Source: Myrica gale
Taxonomy: Eukaryota; Streptophyta; Magnoliopsida; Fagales; Myricaceae
Length of the DNA stretch: 64,000 bases
Direction: 5' to 3'
Assembly (NCBI GenBank): GCA_963930655.1
Contig: OZ005612.1
Span: forward strand, 18,109,001-18,173,000
Shown one piece after another: positions 57,990 to 64,000 of the stretch. Made by a program: the position numbers and the translations under genes. Each line of letters starts with the position of its first letter. The first letter of the stretch is position 1. The notes under the pieces are model-generated. The model was not told the DNA's origin. It worked only from the letters and a program-made list of their open reading frames with translations, and made no database searches.

Positions 57990-58056
57990 CAATGGTTGGA
58001 GTCGAACTCCAAACCTGATGCTTAAAAGGTGAAGACCGCTGAGCAAGGCGCACCTC
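57990..58056 (-). mobile_element. tRNA-like SINE head or tRNA pseudogene
   Basis: On the minus strand TTGCTCAGCGGTC matches a pol III A box, and GGAGTTCGACTCC matches the B box and forms a perfect T-arm (TTGGAG TTCGA CTCCAA). The acceptor stem does not pair and there is no proper anticodon arm, so it is not a functional tRNA. A T-rich stretch follows. Confidence 0.55.
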
Positions 58057-58059
58057 TAA

Positions 58060-59895
58060 GATTATTTTTGGAGTTTTATTCTATTTCAATCAGTTTGTGC
58101 TCAATTTGAATTTTTAAATGAAACGTTGCGTTTCAAACTTCTTCTTCCCCAAACGTTAGAATCACGAATGTTGTGCCCTAACCGCCGTTTTGACCATTTA
58201 GTTTCTCTCTCATCAATTTTCTTTCTTTCTCTCACTCTTCAATGTCTCGTCCGTTTTAACTCATTTTCGTCTGATTTTTTAGGCTTTCATTTCCAACGCT
58301 CATTTGTCGAAGTTTCTATGCGTTTTGGCGGCTAATGAGAGGTTTTGTTATTATCTACTTACTGAGTTGTCAAACTCACTCCACTATTATTTTTCTCCAC
58401 TTCCAGAGATTTTTGAAGAACGTGTCAAGGATCAAATTTAGATGGCATGCAAGCAGGAGTAATATTGTTTTGAAAATTATACAAGTTTATGTTTTAAAAA
58501 CATGAAGTTTTGATGATGTTTTGTTTCGACTAAATGATATAATTTTCTTCAAGTTGTTTTATTGAAAATTCCACTGTTGATTTTTGGGGGATGACATGAC
58601 CTGCTCCCCCCTTTACCTAGGAAAAAAAAAAGAATAAATGATTAACTAGCGTCTGGCTGGCTTGCTTGCTGCCCCAGTTGATTTTTCTTGCACAAACGTC
58701 AGCTAAGATTTTAGATGGACATTCATGAGTTCCAGCTCAACTATTACCTTAATATTAATATTTATATTAGATCGTCTGTAATTTTCTATTTGAATTTCAT
58801 GCTGTAATTTGAAAAAATATATACAATAAACGGACCATACACTATTTAATGTCGTCTATATAAAATTTCGGACAACATTAATCTTACAATAGAATTTATA
58901 TATTGTGTTTATCTCTCTTCAAATTGTACAATACAATTCAAGCTCATCCTTATAGTTATGATTGAGATGATTATCTGTAAGGAATTACATTTTTATTAAT
59001 ATCTTTTGGTGATAATTCTAATTGACCAGTACCTTGATTTTGGCAATCTCGGAGCTCACTTGAAGTAAAAGACATGAGGAGAACAAATCATACATACATC
59101 ATGCATGAGTTATGAGTACACACCATTCAATTGACAGAAAGCATATTATATATATTGAAAAATATATATATTTACAGATTTCTTTATTTTTCTTCCTACT
59201 AAATATTATTTCTTCTCTATACAAATAATATGAAGTCTTTTGTTTGTAACATTAAAAGATAGCAATTTCGTTACATGCACGTCACATATTTGATATCCAT
59301 GAGCTAGGCTTTTGAATCCAGTGAATCTGCCTTTTTTCTAAGCGAATTCAGTGAATCTGCCTGCCAAAAGAGACCGTTATCTACGACGAAGAATAAAGAA
59401 ATGGCAGAGTATCTGCTTGTAGATATTATAGATCAAAGAAGAGGCAGGAAATATATATATATATAAAATTTAATATGCAATATTCGAACCTCGTGTCCCC
59501 CTCGTAAAGCTTCGATTGCAATATTCGAACATTTTTAACGTTACTGATTCAGCAGGAAGAATCAAAGTCAAAGGCTAATCTGTCACGTTGCAACTACCCA
59601 CTGATCTCCCCCTCTCTCTCGCGTCAGATTGTGGACTCAGACGAGTGAGGCGAGTCAAACAAATGAGTCTAATATATCTAAAAAAGAATACAGATTCTCT
59701 AATCTTGCATCATATAATATGATATGTTTTTGTACGTATCTACCTTCTCCTAGAAAACTGTGGAGTACAGCAGTGAGTCATCGTGACCTAATTATAAATA
59801 AATAAAGGAGAGTGCATATAATGGTATCCCAAGCAGCCATAATAATTTCAATTATATACTCACTAGTTCAAAGAAGTGTGGGGGCACGTATGTGT
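58060..59895. other. Gene-poor AT-rich intergenic region
   Basis: A T/C-rich stretch at 58080-58340 has a short open frame (58126-58335) without recognised features. The rest is AT-rich with small TA repeats. Nothing else supported. Confidence 0.4.
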
Positions 59896-59913
59896 CCCAT
59901 CCTCGTTGATTTT

Positions 59914-59927
59914 TTTTTTTTTCTAGG
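59914..59927 (-). mobile_element. Minimal retroposon scar (14 bp) with 18-bp target duplication
   Basis: cccatcctcgttgatttt (59896-59913) and cccatccttgttgatttt (59928-59945) match at 17 of 18. Between them lies only tttttttttctagg, i.e. CCTAG plus an A-run on the minus strand, the typical terminus of plant LINEs. This appears to be a target-primed insertion that copied almost nothing but the tail. Confidence 0.7.
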
Positions 59928-60397
59928 CCCATCCTTGTTGATTTTGGTACCAAAGATAATATGTGTACGTAGTTATGTCATATACCCTTTTACCCTTCTT
60001 TGATTGCACTACTTTATGGCATCAACAGCTTCTCCCTAGCTAGAGACAAGTGCACAGAGGGATAGTATAGTATTATAGGAATCAATATATAATTTGTTTC
60101 AATTACCATGCATGCCCACGGATACTGAGTCCAAGATTTTTTTTTTATGTCATAATGCACCCATAGCCCCTAGTCGTTGAGGTATTTAAAAGTTGTCATG
60201 GGATCTATGTGTTAACTCAACCACATACGTATATTATAATATTCCTAGAGGATTATTTTTCCTTGTATTTAACCGTCCTGTACCGAATTTCCTTGCAAGT
60301 GATCGCCACCCATTGTTGACTATAGCATGCCAGGAAATGAATCGTACGCAACTGTTTTCCGTGCGTGAAAGGATTTAAAGAGGAGTCATGATCACAT

Positions 60398-60776
60398 ATA
60401 TATAGTCAATTGTATCCCATTCTTACCTGAGTCTTTGGCCGTGTAAGCATAAGCGGAGCTAGGAAGTTGATTAATGGGGGGCAAATTTTTAAAGAAAAAT
60501 GATAAAAAAAATAATTTAGTTAAAAAAAATAAAAATAAAAAAATTTAAGTGTACAAATTTTTGTTTTAGGGAGCCAACCGGGGTAGTAGCCCCAGTTCGC
60601 CCCCTGCCTCCGCCGGCGCGTGTAAGTACGAGTTTTTAACTCAACCACTTAAATCTTGATATATATCTTTTGTAATTGTTGATTTGACCCTTTTTTTTTG
60701 CTTTTTCTTAACGATTCTAGTATATATTTATTTTGTCACAATATTAACTGGTATGTATCGGGTGCTAGCTGACAGT
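60398..60776 (+). repeat. Tandem duplication, copy A (carries a hAT MITE)
   Basis: Begins tatatagtcaattgtatccc and runs to gtgctagctgacagt. Without the 179 bases of MITE plus extra target site it is about 200 bp and nearly identical to copy B. Confidence 0.85.
60448..60618. mobile_element. Small hAT MITE with perfect 8-bp target duplication
   Basis: A 171-bp element flanked by CGTGTAAG at 60440-60447 and 60619-60626. The ends share AGCGGAGCTAGG against GGCGGAGGCAGG, like the other hAT copies in the window. The interior is A-rich with no coding capacity. Copy B of the surrounding duplication lacks it. Confidence 0.85.
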
Positions 60777-60976
60777 TATATAGTCAATTGTATCCCATTC
60801 GTACCTGAGTCTTTGGCAGTGTAAGTATGGGTTTTTAACTCAACCACTTAAATATTGATATATATCTTTTGTAATTGTTGATTTGACCTTTTTTTTTGGC
60901 TTTTTCTTAACGATTCTAGTATATATTTATTTTGTCACAATATTAACTGGTATGTATCGGGTGCTAGTTGGCAGCT
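60777..60976 (+). repeat. Tandem duplication, copy B (empty site)
   Basis: Repeats copy A directly, from tatatagtcaattg to gtgctagttggcag, with only a handful of substitutions and without the hAT MITE: it reads ggcagtgtaagtatggg at the insertion point. Confidence 0.85.
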
Positions 60977-61051
60977 TGTGAATTGTAAATTGGGATGTAG
61001 TACTTAGTCCACAGTAACCTACTGCCTGTTGTACTACAAGAATTGAGACTT

Positions 61052-61197
61052 TGATCATGTTTGTTTCTTTTGAATTCTAAGAATACATAAACCGAACATA
61101 TTTTTTAACATTACCTAAAAACAATTGCAGCAAGCATACCAATAAAGTTAATATCACCTAAAAATTATCAAAAAACACACATTAACCGAACAACTTC
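61052..61197. mobile_element. Decayed MITE related to 47938-48108
   Basis: Contains in reverse orientation the same words (ttgaattctaagaat, ataaaccgaaca, acctaaaaattatca, ttaaccgaacaac) as the complement of the MITE at 47938. Ends approximate. Confidence 0.5.
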
Positions 61198-61641
61198 TAT
61201 AACGATCAAAAAATTGGTTGATAAAAGTTTTTTTATTTGAAGAAACAAATAAATATAGACTACCAAAATGTTAGAGAATATAATTCAAATAATAAAATAT
61301 TAATCTTCCTATCAGTTTAAGTTTTTAGAATAAATAATCAGCCCCTAGTCGTTGAGGTATTCTAATGAATTTGAGATTTTGAGAGGAGAATGTGAGAGGA
61401 GATTCACGGAAAAGGGTAGGGAGAAAATTTGTTTTTTTTTTGTGCTTGAAAGATGTGGCAATGACATGGTATAAATAGTTGACTTGACTGGTGCTGACGT
61501 GGTATTTATAGGCTGGAGCGTTTAGATTGGGCATGAGACATAATTTGATTGGACTAACGTAACATTAATTTGACATGTTAGCATTTACTGTTAATAAAGA
61601 GAGAAGTAGGTCGAAATAGGGGTCTCTTTTTTCTGAAAATA
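61198..61641. other. Intergenic, nothing recognised
   Basis: AT-rich sequence between the MITE and the plastid-derived fragment. An open frame on the minus strand at 61325-61534 has no recognised features. Confidence 0.35.
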
Positions 61642-61876
61642 TTAAACATCCAATAATTTATTAGTTACTGTACGAAGTATTTGAAATACGGGAAAGAAAT
61701 ACCATTTGATTAATATTTTCAAAAGAGTTGCAAATGGATCCACAGACTCATCAATCATTGATGGTTCTAGAACCGCTAAACCTATGTTACATGCAATAGT
61801 GCCAATAATTACTACGGAAAAAATATATATAGGCCATGCGGGTTCTCCATAATAATTATGACCCATACCTTTAGCC
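61642..61876 (-). pseudogene. petD: Nuclear plastid DNA fragment (NUPT): petD, cytochrome b6f subunit IV
   Basis: Read on the minus strand, about 74 codons match the N-terminal half of chloroplast subunit [58 protein letters not shown]. The native protein has NDLLYIFPVV, GEPADPFATPLEILPEWY and VPNKLLG at matching places. The copy shows a small in-frame loss after AWP and several P-to-S/L, E-to-K and A-to-V changes, as expected from C-to-T decay of transferred plastid DNA. It ends in a stop soon after NKLLDV and lacks the rest of the gene. It is a dead transfer fragment. Confidence 0.92.
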
Positions 61877-62400
61877 AGGAAGTTAAATGACTAATTTGTT
61901 CTCAGGGATCAAATTGCAACTTTCGAATACCTCATGGTGGGTGTAATTTTGTCAATTTTTTAAATGAGCAATAATTAGAAGCCAACTGATCATGCGAATA
62001 AACTATACGTAGTTAATACTTTTTTTTTCGACAACTACGTAGTTAGTTCAACGGTAGGAATAAGAGTAGCTTTGTCTTTTAATGCTCCAGGCTCTCGTGG
62101 GTGGGGTAGGCCATCTCATCCACGGGATCCACCGGACTTGGAGTATAGGCCCCCGAAGTGGTGGTTGGAGCTAAGAATTTTATTTAAGGGGGTCAAATAA
62201 GTATTATTATTATTATTATTATTTTATTTATATATTGATAAAAATTTATAATTTGTCCTCCAAATTACAAAGCTTAACATATTAACATTAGATTTTGTTT
62301 ATTTTTGGTAATATTTACATATTTATATTAAAAAGGCTCATTTATATTAAAGGGGACACAGAGGCCGATACGTTAGGATTCAAGACCAACCTACCGAGTT
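61877..62400. other. Intergenic with a possible hAT end
   Basis: ggagctaagaattttatttaaggggg at about 62166 resembles the start of the hAT MITE at 60448 and may be a fragment. An (ATT)n microsatellite lies at 62202-62224. Confidence 0.35.
62202..62224 (+). repeat. (ATT)n microsatellite
   Basis: About seven ATT units. Confidence 0.85.
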
Positions 62401-62408
62401 AGGTTATG

Positions 62409-62811
62409 TTTAGGGCTTGTGCTTTGTTGTGTTTTCGCTCGTTTGGGCATGCCCCTCCGTTTCGGGCTTGTTGTTGGTTTTGGTCCGTTGTCGTCTGTCC
62501 GCCCCTTCCGTGGGCTTATCCGAGCCCTTGTGGCTTTTTTCCGACCCTTTGTTGGGTCTCGCTACGCGTCCTTTGTGGCGCTTTACCGGCTTGTCCAGGT
62601 CCTAGTAGCTTTGCCTACTATGTCCGGCCATCACTCCCTCTGCCCTGCATGGAGTATATAGTGGTTCCTCTGATCCGTCCGAGAGTCGTGCTGGTTTTCT
62701 CTGTCCCGTCCGTCTTGTTGTCCTTTTTATTCTGTTGTCCGTCCTGTTGTCGTTTTTTCCGTTCTGTGTTTTAATTTTTAATCTATAGGTTCTTTTTTCG
62801 AGAAAAAAAAA
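62409..62811 (+). mobile_element. GC/T-rich retroposon with poly(A) tail and 8-bp target duplication
   Basis: AGGTTATG occurs at 62401-62408 and again at 62812-62819. The 403-bp insert ends in ttttttcgag plus a 10-A tail, like many plant LINE 3' ends. Its body is rich in G, C and T (tgtccgtcc, ccgttcc), quite unlike the AT-rich flanks. Most likely a 5'-truncated LINE or a LINE-mobilised RNA. Long open frames in it come from biased composition and are not called as genes. Confidence 0.65.
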
Positions 62812-62819
62812 AGGTTATG

Positions 62820-64000
62820 GACACAACTTTGATGAGGGGGCATCAATGGACAGTCTTGAGTGATAATCTTAGATGGGAAGGGTTGGGGCTGCAAGACTAC
62901 ATTAATATTGCGTCTAAAAGATTGACCACAAAAATGATAAAAAAGATAGGAAGAAGAAGAATTATATCACAGAAAAAGCTGCTTAAGTGGGTCCGCCTTG
63001 TATCTGGCCCGTCTTTGTTGACCTGCCGCAAGCAATATATGAACCCGCTTTGGCTGAGCCATAACTTTGACAAATTAATATATATATATATGTAAAGACT
63101 AAAGAGCAAACCTTTTTGAGCCCATCCCTTCGTTTCTGTCTTGATCTCACTGACTTGCTTGGCTAAAGAAAAATAGATAATTATTTTCCACGGTACTACT
63201 TCGGTTCAAGTTGGATATCCAAAATATTAGGTATCAAATTTTTTAACAAATTAAATATATTTTAAATATTTATACACTTTAAATTTTTTTATAAATATCA
63301 ATAAATCTTAATATTTAATTTTTTAAAAAACTTTTAATAATATTCTTCAAAATATTGGTAAACAATCATCCCTTCGTATGCCTAAGGGTTACGTACTTTT
63401 TGTGGCATGTCGATGTCGCCACCTTGAGTCCCTCCGCAAATCTAGAATTTATTTTGTTCGCTAAATCACAAAAATTCGAGACTGAAAGGGTATTAATCTT
63501 AATTATTATTATTTTTGGGGGGGGGGTCAATTTTCATTTCCTTATCAAATACTGGAATTTTAGGAGGACGGAGAGTCATAAAACAATATTAATTTTTGTA
63601 GCATAAAATAATATTATTTGGTTTGCGCGCATGTTACGTGTACATTATTTTTTTTCTTTAGAGCCATGCAGGGCCACCATAATGCCAACTTGCATCAATT
63701 ATGCAAAAATTTGTTGGCTGCGGGCTCACCATGCAATAAGTTTAATTTTAGAGGGGGGATCGCATCAATTGAAAGAGAGTAATGATTAATGGTTCTATTG
63801 ATCAGCCAGCAAAAAAAAAACTAATAAGAGAATCACAACATATATAAATATATATATACTATTAATTTCAATATTAATTTGTACAGCGAGATTGGTGTAA
63901 ATGAAAAAACGTGTACTGTGTACAAGATGTATGGAAGGAAGCTGTCGTACTATTACGTCAAACCAGCTAAGAGCAATGGTCTATTTAAGCACTGTCTGCA
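62820..64000. other. Gene-poor AT-rich end of the window
   Basis: AT-rich with a G-run near 63519-63527 and TA-rich words near 63080 and 63850. The short open frames have no recognised domain. Confidence 0.4.

Noticed and set aside
57990-58056. Functional tRNA gene on the minus strand
   Set aside because: Good A and B boxes but no pairing acceptor stem or proper anticodon arm.
62406-62774. Overlapping 62-122 residue frames rich in Cys, Pro and Phe
   Set aside because: They fall inside a composition-biased retroposon and result from the lack of A and stop codons.
63747-63770. miR393-like word ggggatcgcatcaattga
   Set aside because: Too many mismatches to miR393 and no hairpin arm nearby.
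1-64000. CRISPR arrays, operons or prokaryotic-type systems
   Set aside because: The sequence is plant nuclear DNA; the regular repeats found are a minisatellite and microsatellites, and no clustered prokaryotic genes exist.

Overview
This is a nuclear chromosome segment from a flowering plant, most likely a eudicot. The evidence is intron-rich host genes with plant-specific products (RRA-type GT77 arabinosyltransferase, E-class PPR protein, DIR1-like lipid-transfer protein, PfkB pseudouridine kinase), plant transposon families (hAT, palindromic MULE-type MITEs, Copia and Athila LTR elements, SINE and LINE debris) and a scrap of plastid DNA. Exon structures were worked out by hand from splice signals and reading-frame continuity.

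Layout. 1-2.0 kb: a decayed hAT transposon and a probable SINE. 2.5-2.8 kb: a DIR1-like lipid-transfer gene (+). 4.9-10.4 kb: OST48 of the oligosaccharyltransferase, 13 exons (-). 10.6-16.5 kb: a transposon-rich zone with palindromic MITEs, some nested or flanked by repeats, a Copia fragment and a short minisatellite. 16.6-20.9 kb: a hAT copy lying just upstream of the TATA box of the NEDD8-conjugating enzyme gene (UBC12/RCE1, +). 21.8-23.6 kb: an FQR1-like quinone reductase (-). 24.4-33.4 kb: one young, nearly complete Athila-type LTR retrotransposon. 34.8-36.8 kb: a deSI/PPPDE protease gene (-). 39.4-40.6 kb: a G-box-factor-like bZIP remnant that keeps a perfect leucine zipper but has no basic region (+). 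42.2-44.8 kb: an RRA arabinosyltransferase (-). 45.6-47.7 kb: an intronless PPR gene (-). 48.8-52.7 kb: pseudouridine kinase, 9 exons (-). 52.8-64 kb: gene-poor and AT-rich, with a GC-rich palindromic MITE, a solo Copia LTR, a tRNA-like SINE head, a tandem duplication with a hAT MITE in only one copy, a plastid petD fragment and a GC-rich retroposon.

The host genes are unrelated housekeeping or defence genes and do not form a pathway; each has its own promoter. I found no bacterial-style operon, CRISPR array or clearly new multi-gene system. The most interesting signals are structural. A palindromic GGTCGACC-bearing motif is shared by a Copia LTR and two MITEs. Three GC-AG introns occur in two genes, two of them in one gene. 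A hAT element abuts the UBC12 core promoter. The bZIP remnant is zipper-only. Several tiny target-primed retroposon scars have clear target-site duplications, and the tandem duplication provides a natural empty site for a hAT MITE.
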